Shown here: positions 7,810 to 17,229 of the stretch, piece after piece
Layout of the letters: each line of letters begins with the position of its first letter
Position numbering within the stretch: position 1 is the first letter of the stretch
From: Bordetella parapertussis
GTDB lineage: Bacteria; Acidobacteriota; Terriglobia; Bryobacterales; Bryobacteraceae
Assembly (NCBI GenBank): GCA_943328975.2
Contig: CALQCC020000003.1
Span: 62,001-126,000, forward strand
Reading direction: 5' to 3'
DNA length: 64,000 nucleotides
Position numbers and translations under genes: made by a program
Notes under the pieces: model-generated
Database searches by the model: none
What the model saw: the letters and a program-made list of their open reading frames with translations, nothing else
Told to the model about the DNA's origin: nothing

Positions 7810-10800
7810 ATCCCGAACAGCACGCCGCGCGCGGGGATCCCGGTGAGTTGCGTCAACGCGTAGGCGTACCACTGCAACTGACGCTCATACTGCCTGCGCC
7901 GATCCGATACGTCCGCATCGGTTTTGAAATCGACCACTACCCAAGCGCCATCTTCCACGAATGCAAGATCGATGACGCCGTCCATCAAGCGGTTACCTTC
8001 CAGGCGCAACGTGATCGGATACTCGCGATGGCAGCGCTCGGCGTTTCGCGCACGTTCCAGTAGCGAGTGACGCAGCGCGGCTGCTACCGCTTCACATGCG
8101 GCAGTGGTTTCGTCCTCAGTCGCTCCAAGGATGCGAGCGTTCATCTCCACCACTTTGCCGATCGCGACTTCGGCGGCTGTGAGTGCCACGTCGCGCAACG
8201 CCGCGTGTGCCAATGCGCCGAAGCGGCGGCCACCAGGACGCGCGGTCTTCATCGTCTCGACGTATTCCAATGGCGGTGGCGCCCCCGGAGGCGCTTGCGA
8301 AGTCTGGCTGGGAAGGAATACTTCAAACTCCGGTTGCGAGCCCGCGTGAATCGTAGCGCGCCGCTCCTCGCGCCACGCCTGATAGGTAGCAGCGCTCTCC
8401 CCTCCGTCATCCTTGAGCAATTCCTCCTGACGAAGCCCGTAATCGGCTTCCGCTCCGAGCCGCAATTGAAATGGATCCCACCAGACAACGTTGTGCGTTC
8501 CCGTTTGTGGCGCGATCAAACCCGGACGGACCGACGCCTCCGGCATTTGATCGTAATCGCGAGGGCGGTCACGCACGCTGACCTGGCCGAACTTAGGACA
8601 GCCTTCCGCCGGTTGTGCCGCGCGCCACTCATCGCGCGCTGGGTAGAGCGCCTTATCGAGCGGACTGAGCCAGCCTTCCAGCGGAAAGGGTTCGTCGCCG
8701 ACGGCAGGCACTACCAACAAGTCCCGAGCCCGTGTGGCCGCCACGTAGGCCACGCGCACGCCCTCGGCGCGTTCCCGGAACGCTTCATCGCTTTCGTGAT
8801 CGAGCAATTCCCAGGGCGCGCAGCGCAACAATCGCGTCGCACAGAGTTTCCGCTCAGCATCCACAAATTGATCCGGATCACGCGCCGAGATGTTCGCGGT
8901 GAGGTCCGCCAGAACCACCACGGGGAACTCAAGCCCCTTGGCCCCATGAACGGTCATGAGCCGCACGCCATCGGAGTCCTCTTCCAGCACCGGCGCTTCC
9001 GCGGCTTCTGCTTTTTCTGCCTGCGTCGTCAGTTCCTCGACGAAGCCACGAAACGAAATGCCCCCGGACATCTCAAATGTGCGGGCGAGGTCGGCTACGC
9101 GAGCCACGTTCGCCAGGATCTGATTGCCCCCAGGACGCAACAGGAATCCGGCATGAGCGCGAGTGGCTTCGAGCAGGGCGTTAACGGTGGCCGCGAAGGG
9201 GCGACTGTTGCGCTCTCGATGCAGTGTTGCGAGGAGTTCCAGCGCATCCGCCACCATCGGTTCAGCCCCTTCGCGATGGAAGAGGTGCAGGCGTCCGAAT
9301 TGTTTCTTGTGGACAAAGAGCACCTCGTCCGGGATCGCGAACAGCGAACCTTTCAACGTTGCAAAGACGCTCAACTCGTCGTCTGGCCACTCGATGGCCG
9401 TGAGCGCGGCACGCAGGGTCTCAACTTCTTCGCGATGGTGGAACGACTTCGAACCAGCCAGCAAGTGCTCCACTCCCCGGGCTTCCAGTGCCCGCGCATA
9501 TTCCCGCGTGAGATCCTGGCCGGCCTGCGTCCGCCGGCGGAACAGCACCGCGATGTCGCGAGCCGCATAACCCCAGCCGCTTTCCTGCACCAGCCATGCG
9601 ATGAAGGCGGCGATCGCATCCGGCAACGACTTATTGACGGCATCTTTCGAGAGCCGCATCTTGTAAGGCTTGGGGACCGGCAGCGCGATCACACTCGGTC
9701 GACCGGGAATCTCTTCGCGATGTTGTTCCAGCGCCGCGTATTCGGCATGACCGTCGCCCGTCATCTCCGTTTCAAACGCCGCGTTCACGAACGCTTGAAT
9801 ATTCGGGACGGACCGGAAACTGCGCGTCAATCGAACGAAACCCACGCCTTTGGACATCAGGTCTTCGCACACCTGCTGGTAGAGGTGAATATCCGCGCGA
9901 CGGAATTTATAGATGGACTGTTTGGGGTCGCCGACTAGAAATAACTTCCCCGGTTCCTCATCCCCTGCCAGCAGCATCAGGATCTCGACTTGCAGTGGAT
10001 CGGTGTCCTGAAACTCATCCACGAACAGTCGCTTGAACCGCCGCTGCAAGTATTCCCGAACCGCGAGGTCGTTCCGCACCAAGTCTCGAGTGCAGATAAG
10101 CAGGTCGACGAAATCAAGTTTCCCCTGACGGCGTTTGCGCTGGTTGTATTCTTCCACCAGCCCGGACATTTCGTCGCGAAGTTCCGCGGCGAGGTCGGCG
10201 TCCGCGCGACGACGGAACTCTTCGATCCAGACCATCAAGCCGTCGCGCGATTGAATCAATTCCTCGCGCAACACGCCGCCGCCGTATTCGCCCGAGCCTT
10301 TCTTGGTATCACGCCGCAAGTCACGGGCCAGCTTGAGTACCTGCGCCTCCAGGACATCGTAGTCCGGCTCTTCGCCCGCGACCTCCGGGCGATCAATCGA
10401 TTGCATCATCAGCCGCACGGGCTGTAGTCCACGATACAAATTATCCGTCACGCGGCGCGGACGCGAACTCGCCTCCGCCAACTCGCGAGCCTTGCGCAAC
10501 AGCGTCCGGATTTCCTCCTCGCGCGCGAACGGTTCACGCCGCCAGGCAGTAGGATAGTCGCGCCACTCGATCAACTTGCGTCCCGCGTATTGCAGTTGCT
10601 CGATCGGCGGTCCGTCGTCCCAAGTGTCGCGCCACGCCAGTCGAGCGAAGGCGCGCTTCAATCCCGGCGACGATTCCCCCAGTTGCTTCTCCAGCCATGT
10701 TCGGAAAGAACTTTGAAACAGGCGGTTCGCTTCTTGTTCGTTGAGTTCCTCAAACGCCGGGTCGATGCCCGCTTCCACTGGCCGCTCACGCAAGATCTGC

Positions 10801-11129
10801 GCGCAGAAAGAATGGATCGTCCCGATGGACGCTTCTTCCAAATGCTCCAGCGCCTGTTCGAGCTCGGCGCGCCCGGTCTCCGATTCCAGACGCGCTTTGT
10901 CCAGCGCCTGCCGCAAGCGAAGTTTCAATTCGCCAGCCGCTTTGTTGGTGAACGTGACCGCCGCGATCTCGCCGATTTTCGCTTTGCCCGCGCGCAATAC
11001 TTCCACGATGCGCCCCACCAACGCGGTTGTCTTGCCGGTGCCTGCGGAGGCTTCGACGATCAGGCTCTCGTCGAGCGACGTTCGAATGCGCTCGCGAGCC
11101 GCCGCATCGGAACTGAATTGCGGCGTCAC
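7806..11129 (-). CDS. addA: AddA-type UvrD helicase/nuclease
   Basis: 1107 aa. SF1A helicase: Walker A at about residue 28 (EASAGTGKTTALVG), Walker B near 370 (VDEFQDTDPLQ), motif III GDPKQSIYKFRRAD, motif V VHGAKGLEFPVV. The C-terminal RecB-family nuclease is complete: ALAHAALRD, DGVIDLAF, VVVDFKTD and QLQWYAYAL. Partner of the upstream addB-like gene, which it overlaps by 4 nt. Together they should process double-strand ends for RecA loading. Cytosolic. The family could also be annotated RecB-like; the two-nuclease pairing with an AddB-type partner favours AddAB. Confidence 0.87.
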   Translation of the reverse strand: MTPQFSSDAAARERIRTSLDESLIVEASAGTGKTTALVGRIVEVLRAGKAKIGEIAAVTFTNKAAGELKLRLRQALDKARLESETGRAELEQALEHLEEASIGTIHSFCAQILRERPVEAGIDPAFEELNEQEANRLFQSSFRTWLEKQLGESSPGLKRAFARLAWRDTWDDGPPIEQLQYAGRKLIEWRDYPTAWRREPFAREEEIRTLLRKARELAEASSRPRRVTDNLYRGLQPVRLMMQSIDRPEVAGEEPDYDVLEAQVLKLARDLRRDTKKGSGEYGGGVLREELIQSRDGLMVWIEEFRRRADADLAAELRDEMSGLVEEYNQRKRRQGKLDFVDLLICTRDLVRNDLAVREYLQRRFKRLFVDEFQDTDPLQVEILMLLAGDEEPGKLFLVGDPKQSIYKFRRADIHLYQQVCEDLMSKGVGFVRLTRSFRSVPNIQAFVNAAFETEMTGDGHAEYAALEQHREEIPGRPSVIALPVPKPYKMRLSKDAVNKSLPDAIAAFIAWLVQESGWGYAARDIAVLFRRRTQAGQDLTREYARALEARGVEHLLAGSKSFHHREEVETLRAALTAIEWPDDELSVFATLKGSLFAIPDEVLFVHKKQFGRLHLFHREGAEPMVADALELLATLHRERNSRPFAATVNALLEATRAHAGFLLRPGGNQILANVARVADLARTFEMSGGISFRGFVEELTTQAEKAEAAEAPVLEEDSDGVRLMTVHGAKGLEFPVVVLADLTANISARDPDQFVDAERKLCATRLLRCAPWELLDHESDEAFRERAEGVRVAYVAATRARDLLVVPAVGDEPFPLEGWLSPLDKALYPARDEWRAAQPAEGCPKFGQVSVRDRPRDYDQMPEASVRPGLIAPQTGTHNVVWWDPFQLRLGAEADYGLRQEELLKDDGGESAATYQAWREERRATIHAGSQPEFEVFLPSQTSQAPPGAPPPLEYVETMKTARPGGRRFGALAHAALRDVALTAAEVAIGKVVEMNARILGATEDETTAACEAVAAALRHSLLERARNAERCHREYPITLRLEGNRLMDGVIDLAFVEDGAWVVVDFKTDADVSDRRRQYERQLQWYAYALTQLTGIPARGVLFGI

Positions 11130-14100
11130 GCCATCCCTCGGATCTCATACAACACGTCCAGCCGCTCATCCTGCCGATCCTTCACCAGCGAGCGGCGCTC
11201 TTCGTAGGGACCGCACACGATGCGGTAGTCGCAGATCACACACGCGTCTTTGTCAGGAACGGGAGGAAGAAATCCCTCCACGATCCGGCCATCGATATTC
11301 CCCAGCAACTTCGCCAGGAACTGGCGCGCTCGATCATCCAAGCGAATCTCGACGGCAGTGTATCCGCCCCGCTGCGTAGCGTAGAGCAGGCGACCGGAAT
11401 CGACCGTCGCAGACAATTGTTGTTCCGCAGCAAGCGCGTAGAGCAGCGGCTGTAGATGCTTCCCACCGCCGACCCAACGTGGAATCGTCTCCGGCGGCTT
11501 GCCTGTCTTATAGTCAGTGACGCGACGCAGATCGCCGCGCGCTTCAACAACGTCAATGCGTCCCCGCAGTTTTAGAAGATCCGGCAGATCGACTTCAAAA
11601 GGCAACTCGAACTCCACCGGAGTCCAGTCACTTTCATTCGTCGCCGTAAAGTGCAGCCAGCCCCGCAGGTCCGTTCGCAGGCTGTCGATCTCCGACTCCC
11701 AAACGCGCGGGATCGCGGGAACCAGTTTCTCCGCGTACTCCTCAGCCACGCGCGCCAGGACGGCTTCCAACAGCCCCAGCGCCTCCGGCAAGGTGTCGAG
11801 AGTGACAGGCAACTTCTTCGCAGTGCGTAGTTCCTGGTAGAGATGAAATTGCACGGCATGAAACAACGACCCGCGCGTGCGGGGATCGAGCTGTTCCAGC
11901 GGTGCGGCTTCCTCTCGCGACCGCAAACCATAGATGCCGTGCAGCGCGAACTTGTAGGGACAAACGGCAAAAGTCTCTAGTGACGACGGAGACCACTTCC
12001 TGGCCGCCAAGCGCTCCGCAGCCAGCGCGGTCAGCGTCGCCTCTTCCGACGCGATCAAACCATCGGAGGGTCGCCACTTCGGCTTCCACCGATACCAGCG
12101 GGCGCGCATCGATCTTGCGGCGTAGGCGCTGGCCTGGATGATGTGTTGCGCCGAGCCTCCGGCAATCGATGTGAGATCGTACTCAGTGTCATCAATCGCG
12201 TCGGCCTGATTTTTCGGCGCGGGCCAATTCAAGCGGGCAGGTGCGGCCTCGCGAGCATCCCGCTCAAACGTGTTGAGTTCGGGGACGGCTCCATAGATGG
12301 CGCGCGGTAATTCCAGAGCATAGAAGCTGGGCACCCGAGGACGAGCCTCCGCCACCTCCATGCGCGGATAAGAAGCGATCAAACGATTGCGCGCCGCTGC
12401 CACCGCCAAATGCAGACGCTGCCGTTCGTCATGCACACGATCCGGGCGCAGAGGAAGATGCGCATCCACGGCGCGACGGAATTCGTCCAGCAGCAGTGGA
12501 TCTTCGCTGAGCCGCTGCGGGAACAAGCCCTCGGCCAGTCCAGGCAGAAACACGATTCCAAACTCGCGACCTCGGGCTTCGTCCACCGACCCCACGAACA
12601 CGCGTCCCCAACGCCGTGCTGGGGGATCGCTGCGCAAAAAACGCAAACGGTCGCTCAGGACTTCAATAACTTCTTCCAGCGTCGCAGGCCCAACGTCGCC
12701 CATCGGCTCAAATTCCGCCAACGCCGCCAGCACGCCATCTGGCCCACGTAGCGCCCGCCGAGCCAGACCGCCCAGCGCCTCCAGCCATTCTTTCCACGTA
12801 GCGGCGCGCGGGAACGCTGACAGCGCATCGATCAACGGCAGCGCAAACTCTCTTAAGTTGCGAAGCTGGGCCAGGCGCTCTACATTCTCCTCGGCGTTGA
12901 GTTCCCATTCTGCTTCTAGCCCCCGCAGCCGACGCTCCCAGCGATCCCAGCCACCGATCACGGCCGCGTCCACCAAGTATTGCTCCCAGCGGCGCGGCGT
13001 CGGTCGATCCGATTCCGGTGCAGGCTCGTTCGCGGGCTGGTCTACACCCGCGTCGTCCGGCGCGACCCATTCCGCAGGCACAGGCGACTGCGGAATTTGC
13101 CCCAGCGACATGTATTCCGCGAATCGCGACGCGGACAAATTCTCCGCCGCGCAGCCGAGCAAAGCCAGGAACGCGCGCCCCGCAGGATCCGGCCGGGCCG
13201 TACCGCGACTGAAGTAGGCGGGGATCTCCGCCCGCCGCAGAGCGTCTTCGATCATCGGCTGGTAGCGCTCCGGATTGCGTAACAGGATCGCGACTTGATC
13301 GAACGTCACGCCCGCGCGCGCCAGCCGCAGGATCCGCCGGGCGATTTCGACCGCCTCCAGGCCCTCGCCAGGCGCGGAGAAGAATTCGAACTTTCCGTCC
13401 GGGGCAGGGAACGCCTCCGATGAGGAAGCGAACAGGTTGCGCCGCAAGTGCGTCAGTGAATCCTCTGGGGCTGAAGCGGCCGAATCGGGGCCCAGCTCCG
13501 TAACCAACGCGCGAGGCGCTCGCCGGATCAAAGCCTCGAACAACTCCCGATGCGCCTGCGATTCCAAGTGGACGTCCAGTGTCGCGATGGGCAGCCCAGC
13601 CCAACGATGCTCGCCGGATTCCGCTGCGTCCCGCGCCAGTCCGATGACGGCGGCCAGATCGGCAAGCTCCCGCTCTTCCAACTCCCGCTCATAGTCCGCG
13701 AGCAGCACGGCCAGATCGCGAGCCGGAGCCGCCCCCGTCGCCAGCTGCGCCGAAGTTGTCCCCGCCAGCCTGAGTTCGCGCAACGTTCTCCCCAGCGCGC
13801 GAGAGAATCCTGGCAGTCCGGCCACTGGCGAGAAATATTCGATCGACTCCTGCTCGCGCGCCCGGAAGATGACCCGCGCAGCCAGCGCTTCGCTGCCCAG
13901 CGTACTTAAAGGTGCCAGTCCAAGCTCCGCCATCCTCGCCTGCGCAAGCTGGCGAGCCAATTGCGGAAACGTCAGCCGGTGTATGCCCACCGCATTCAGC
14001 AGAAACGATTCCCCACCGCTCGGCAATACAAGAAGCGATTCTTGGAATTGCGTAGAGAATGCTTCGATCGCGGAGCTCAGTATGCCGTTGGACCAAGACC

Positions 14101-14134
14101 GAACTACGTCGATATTGGAACTCGAAGCATCCAT
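11126..14134 (-). CDS. addB: AddB-type helicase-nuclease subunit with Fe-S nuclease
   Basis: 1002 aa. The N-terminal helicase-like half lacks an intact P-loop: the expected GxxGxGKT is replaced by LPSGGESFLL, so it is probably a non-motor, Chi-scanning-type subunit. A UvrD-C-like segment includes SVDEARGREFGIVFLPG. The C-terminal nuclease keeps RGSLFHAVQ, RGRIDVVEA, VTDYKTG and LQPLLYALA. Four cysteines, one in FAVCPYK and three in CVICDYRIVC (Cx2Cx5C), match the AddB iron-sulphur staple. ATG start; a weak -10-like TAAACT lies 9 nt upstream and no SD is seen. First gene of the addBA operon. Confidence 0.83.
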   Translation of the reverse strand: MDASSSNIDVVRSWSNGILSSAIEAFSTQFQESLLVLPSGGESFLLNAVGIHRLTFPQLARQLAQARMAELGLAPLSTLGSEALAARVIFRAREQESIEYFSPVAGLPGFSRALGRTLRELRLAGTTSAQLATGAAPARDLAVLLADYERELEERELADLAAVIGLARDAAESGEHRWAGLPIATLDVHLESQAHRELFEALIRRAPRALVTELGPDSAASAPEDSLTHLRRNLFASSSEAFPAPDGKFEFFSAPGEGLEAVEIARRILRLARAGVTFDQVAILLRNPERYQPMIEDALRRAEIPAYFSRGTARPDPAGRAFLALLGCAAENLSASRFAEYMSLGQIPQSPVPAEWVAPDDAGVDQPANEPAPESDRPTPRRWEQYLVDAAVIGGWDRWERRLRGLEAEWELNAEENVERLAQLRNLREFALPLIDALSAFPRAATWKEWLEALGGLARRALRGPDGVLAALAEFEPMGDVGPATLEEVIEVLSDRLRFLRSDPPARRWGRVFVGSVDEARGREFGIVFLPGLAEGLFPQRLSEDPLLLDEFRRAVDAHLPLRPDRVHDERQRLHLAVAAARNRLIASYPRMEVAEARPRVPSFYALELPRAIYGAVPELNTFERDAREAAPARLNWPAPKNQADAIDDTEYDLTSIAGGSAQHIIQASAYAARSMRARWYRWKPKWRPSDGLIASEEATLTALAAERLAARKWSPSSLETFAVCPYKFALHGIYGLRSREEAAPLEQLDPRTRGSLFHAVQFHLYQELRTAKKLPVTLDTLPEALGLLEAVLARVAEEYAEKLVPAIPRVWESEIDSLRTDLRGWLHFTATNESDWTPVEFELPFEVDLPDLLKLRGRIDVVEARGDLRRVTDYKTGKPPETIPRWVGGGKHLQPLLYALAAEQQLSATVDSGRLLYATQRGGYTAVEIRLDDRARQFLAKLLGNIDGRIVEGFLPPVPDKDACVICDYRIVCGPYEERRSLVKDRQDERLDVLYEIRGMA

Positions 14135-14253
14135 GGAATCTTTAGTTTAGACGGACAATGCAGATATGCAAAAAAACTTTAAGAACTTGTGCCTCGACGT
14201 GTAACCAGAGAGCACCCCAGAGCGTTTCTACTGGTAACTAAATCCCCGTTACG

Positions 14254-14298
14254 AAGCGGGCACTCAAACCCCTTTTCACCCAAACCGAGTGCCCGCTT
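14254..14298. terminator. 12-bp inverted repeat, terminator-like
   Basis: AAGCGGGCACTC (14254-14265) pairs perfectly with GAGTGCCCGCTT (14287-14298) across a 21-nt loop. It lies between acsA (reading leftward) and the addB start. A T-rich stretch follows on the plus side about 12 nt away; no T-run follows in the acsA direction. It could be a barrier between the two transcription units or a structured RNA element. Confidence 0.45.
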
Positions 14299-14360
14299 TC
14301 CCTTCTCCTGTTTTTCCAATCCACTGAACTATTGACCGGCGAGATCTAGTTTTCGACAGC

Positions 14361-14389
14361 ATCGGGCAACGGCTAAACCGCCGCCCGAT
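14361..14389 (-). terminator. Hairpin just after acsA
   Basis: ATCGGGC (14361-14367) and GCCCGAT (14383-14389) with inner CGG/CCG pairing, starting 12 nt after the acsA stop. There is no strong T-tract, so intrinsic termination is uncertain. Confidence 0.45.
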
Positions 14390-14401
14390 ACCGTATTCAG
14401 A

Positions 14402-16333
14402 CTAGTCTTCGTCTTGTTGCGCGGCCAGAGTGGAGATCACGCTCATGTCTTCGAGCGTGGTTACGTCGCCGACTACGGTCTTGTTGGTGACCAACTCCCG
14501 CAGTAACCGGCGCATGATTTTCCCGGAACGTGTCTTAGGCAACGCGTCCGTGAAACGGATTTCTTCCGGCCTGGCAAACGCGCCGATTTCGTGCGCCACC
14601 CACTGGCGCAGTTCCTTGCCCAGCGCGTCATGGTCGTGCGCGCCCTTCTTCAAGGTCACAAAGCAGCACACGGCTTGCCCCGTAATCTCATGCGGCTTCC
14701 CGACCACTGCGGCTTCCGCCACAGCCGGATGTTTCACCAGGGCCGATTCCACTTCCATGGTGCTCAACCGATGACCGCTGACGTTCATCACGTCGTCCAC
14801 GCGGCCCAGCACCCAGTAGTAACCGTCTTCGTCGCAGCGCGCCGCATCGCCGGTGAAATAGGCTCCGGGAACTTTGCTCCAGTATTGTTCTTTATAACGT
14901 TCCGGATCGCCCCAGATGCTGCGGATCATGCTGGGCCACGGTCGCCGCAGAATGAGGTAGCCTTCTTTGCCCGGTTCTACTTCGAAGCCGTTCAGGTCCA
15001 CGATGTCCGGCACCAAGCCCGGCATCGGTAGCGTGCCCGAACCCGGTTTCAGCGGCACCGCTCCCGGCATGGGCGCGATCAGGATACCGCCCGTTTCCGT
15101 CTGCCACCAGGTATCGACGATGGGGCAGAGGCCTTTGCCGATCACGCGGTGATACCACTCCCACGCCGTCGGATTGATCGGTTCGCCGACGGACCCCAGC
15201 AAGCGCAGGCTCGAAAGATCATGTCCGTTGGGCCAATGATCGCCTTGGCGGATCAACGCGCGAATCGCGGTGGGCGAAGTGTACAGAATGTTGACGCGAT
15301 ACTTCTCAATGATGCGCCACCAGCGGTCAAACGCCGGATAGTCCGGAGCGCCTTCGTAGAGCACGCCGGTCGCGCCAGCCGAGAGCGGTCCATAGACTAC
15401 GTAGCTGTGGCCCGTGACCCAGCCGATGTCGGCATTGCACCAGTAGGTGTCTTCCTCGCGCAGATCGAACACCCACTTCATGGATGCGGTGATGTAAGTG
15501 AGATAGCCGCCGGTGGTGTGCAGAATGCCCTTGGGTTTGCCCGTGGTGCCGGAGGTGTAAAGGACGTAGAGAGGATGCTCGCTATCCAGCGGAACCGCAG
15601 GGCAATCCTCGGTGGCTGTTTCGTCAAGATCGTGCCACCACAGGTCGCGGCCTTCTTGCATGGGAGTATCCGAACCAGTGCGGCGATACACGATGCAATC
15701 GCGCACGTCCGGACATTCGGTGAGCGCTTCATCCACCGCCGGCTTGAGCTTGATCTCTTTGCCGCGCCGATAGCCGCCGTCGGCCGTGATGGCGACCACT
15801 GCACCCAGATCCTGAATGCGAGCCTTTAGCGCTTCCGCCGAGAAGCCTCCGAACACGACACTATGAATGATCCCCAGTCGCGTACATGCCAACATCGCGA
15901 TGATGGCTTCGGGAATCATTGGCATGTAAATGATGGCCCGGTCGCCCGCTTTGTAGCCGCGCGCTTTCAGGACGCTGGCGAAGCGGACCACCAGCCGGTG
16001 CAATTCCAAGTACGTAATCGCGCGCTGATCGCCCGGTTCACCTTCCCAGAGGATCGCGACCTTGTTCTTGCGCGGCCCATCCAAGTGACGGTCCAGGCAG
16101 TTGTAGGAGACGTTCGTCTTCGCACCCACGAACCACTGCGCCGCCGGCGGATTCCAATCGAGCACCTTCGACCACTTCTCAAACCAGTAGACCTCGCGCT
16201 CGGCGACCCCGGCCCAGAAGGCATCGGGATCTTGCAGCGCCTGGTCGTAAAGGGCGCGATAGCCCTCCATGCCCTGCACGTGGGCTTTGCGGACAAATTC
16301 TTCTGAGGGAGGGTACACCGCTTGCAGACTCAT
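14402..16333 (-). CDS. acsA: Acetyl-CoA synthetase
   Basis: 643 aa, the normal size for AMP-forming acetyl-CoA ligase: acetate + ATP + CoA to acetyl-CoA + AMP + PPi, in the cytosol. Motifs: [19 protein letters not shown] (acetate pocket) and the C-terminal [11 protein letters not shown], whose lysine is the usual acetylation switch. The start is placed at 16333 (MSLQAVYPP), aligning with the family N-terminus; the track ORF start 31 codons upstream is not supported. No SD is present, but TAAAAT ends 8 nt upstream. Monocistronic, divergent from the TIGR03437 operon and flanked downstream by two hairpins. Confidence 0.95.
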   Translation of the reverse strand: MSLQAVYPPSEEFVRKAHVQGMEGYRALYDQALQDPDAFWAGVAEREVYWFEKWSKVLDWNPPAAQWFVGAKTNVSYNCLDRHLDGPRKNKVAILWEGEPGDQRAITYLELHRLVVRFASVLKARGYKAGDRAIIYMPMIPEAIIAMLACTRLGIIHSVVFGGFSAEALKARIQDLGAVVAITADGGYRRGKEIKLKPAVDEALTECPDVRDCIVYRRTGSDTPMQEGRDLWWHDLDETATEDCPAVPLDSEHPLYVLYTSGTTGKPKGILHTTGGYLTYITASMKWVFDLREEDTYWCNADIGWVTGHSYVVYGPLSAGATGVLYEGAPDYPAFDRWWRIIEKYRVNILYTSPTAIRALIRQGDHWPNGHDLSSLRLLGSVGEPINPTAWEWYHRVIGKGLCPIVDTWWQTETGGILIAPMPGAVPLKPGSGTLPMPGLVPDIVDLNGFEVEPGKEGYLILRRPWPSMIRSIWGDPERYKEQYWSKVPGAYFTGDAARCDEDGYYWVLGRVDDVMNVSGHRLSTMEVESALVKHPAVAEAAVVGKPHEITGQAVCCFVTLKKGAHDHDALGKELRQWVAHEIGAFARPEEIRFTDALPKTRSGKIMRRLLRELVTNKTVVGDVTTLEDMSVISTLAAQQDED

Positions 16334-16341
16334 CTCAGAGG

Positions 16342-16347
16342 ATTTTA
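16342..16347 (-). promoter_or_regulatory. -10-like TAAAAT for acsA
   Basis: On the minus strand TAAAAT ends 8 nt before the acsA ATG, predicting a leaderless or near-leaderless transcript; no SD lies in the gap. Confidence 0.42.
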
Positions 16348-16461
16348 ACAGGAATGGCGGCGTGTCGACTCTATCGCTAGTTATGTAACAAACAGGTTTC
16401 AATAGCGCCGCCTGTTCATCGAACATTCACATCCCACTCATGGTCCAGTCACGAGCCCTCT

Positions 16462-16480
16462 GTAACATCGCAATTGTTAC
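16462..16480. promoter_or_regulatory. Inverted repeat GTAACA-N7-TGTTAC before the TIGR03437 gene
   Basis: A perfect 6-bp inverted repeat (16462-16467 and 16475-16480) ends 2 nt before the ATG at 16483. A further GTAACA occurs at 16385. It looks like an operator for a dimeric regulator, or a hairpin occluding the start region. The regulator is unknown. Confidence 0.4.
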
Positions 16481-16482
16481 TC

Positions 16483-17229
16483 ATGAAACTCAGAACTTTA
16501 CTACCACTCCTGATCCTGTGCGGAACTTTCTGTGGCACGATGAACGCGCAGATCACCGCTGTACAGAACGGGGCCAGCTTCGGGACGGCTATCGCCGCCG
16601 GCTCTTGGGCCACGCTCTTCGGCACGTTTGCCGGAGTCACTCAGACCATCGGCCAGACACCTGTTGGTACCAATCTGGCAGGCGTGACCGTGACGGTCGC
16701 CGGCCTGCCTGCGCCGGTCTATTTTGTGTCCACCACGCAGATCAACTTTATCGTTCCCGCCGCCACTGCTGCTGGCTTGCAGCCGCTGCAAGTCAAGACC
16801 GGTACCGCGACGTTCGATAGCACCATCCGCGTTTTGACAGCCGCCCCTGGGCTGTTTACGCAAGACGCCGCGACGCCTCCTAAGGGCGCGGTGCTGAACC
16901 AAAACTTCAGCCTCAATACGTCCACCAACGTCGCCTTGCGCGGCGATATCGTTCAGATCTATGGCAGCGGTCCGGGAGCTTTCAATAACGCTGTCACCGA
17001 CGGCGCCGGCGCGCCCTCTAGCCCGCTGAATCAGACCAAATCGACCCCGCAAGTCTTCGTCGGCGGCATTCCGGCCGAGGTCCAGTTTAGCGGTCTTGCC
17101 CCCAATTTTGCTGCGCTCTGGCAGCTCAACATCAAAGTACCCACGCAGTCCTTCATCACCGGCCGGGTGCCCGTGATGGTGTTTGTCGACGGCGTGAATT
17201 CCAACGAGGTAACGATTTTTGTCCAATAA
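16483..17229 (+). CDS. Secreted TIGR03437-domain protein
   Basis: 248 aa with a clear signal peptide (MKLRTLLPLLILCGTFCG, cleavage near MNAQ). Almost the whole mature part is the 'Solibacter uncharacterized C-terminal' domain (TIGR03437): NGASFGTAIAAGSWATLFG, FVSTTQINFIVP, LFTQDA, IYGSGPGAFN. In this group the domain usually sits at the C-terminus of large secreted proteins; here it stands alone. The track start (TTG at 16474) is replaced by the ATG at 16483. No SD. Its last 11 nt overlap the TonB receptor start, so the two are co-transcribed. Role unknown, possibly a surface or periplasmic accessory to the receptor. Confidence 0.82.
   Translation: MKLRTLLPLLILCGTFCGTMNAQITAVQNGASFGTAIAAGSWATLFGTFAGVTQTIGQTPVGTNLAGVTVTVAGLPAPVYFVSTTQINFIVPAATAAGLQPLQVKTGTATFDSTIRVLTAAPGLFTQDAATPPKGAVLNQNFSLNTSTNVALRGDIVQIYGSGPGAFNNAVTDGAGAPSSPLNQTKSTPQVFVGGIPAEVQFSGLAPNFAALWQLNIKVPTQSFITGRVPVMVFVDGVNSNEVTIFVQ

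Noticed and set aside
8067-9938. 623-aa plus-strand ORF opposite addA
   Set aside because: Antisense shadow of a strongly supported helicase-nuclease; low-complexity Arg/His-rich product with no domain.
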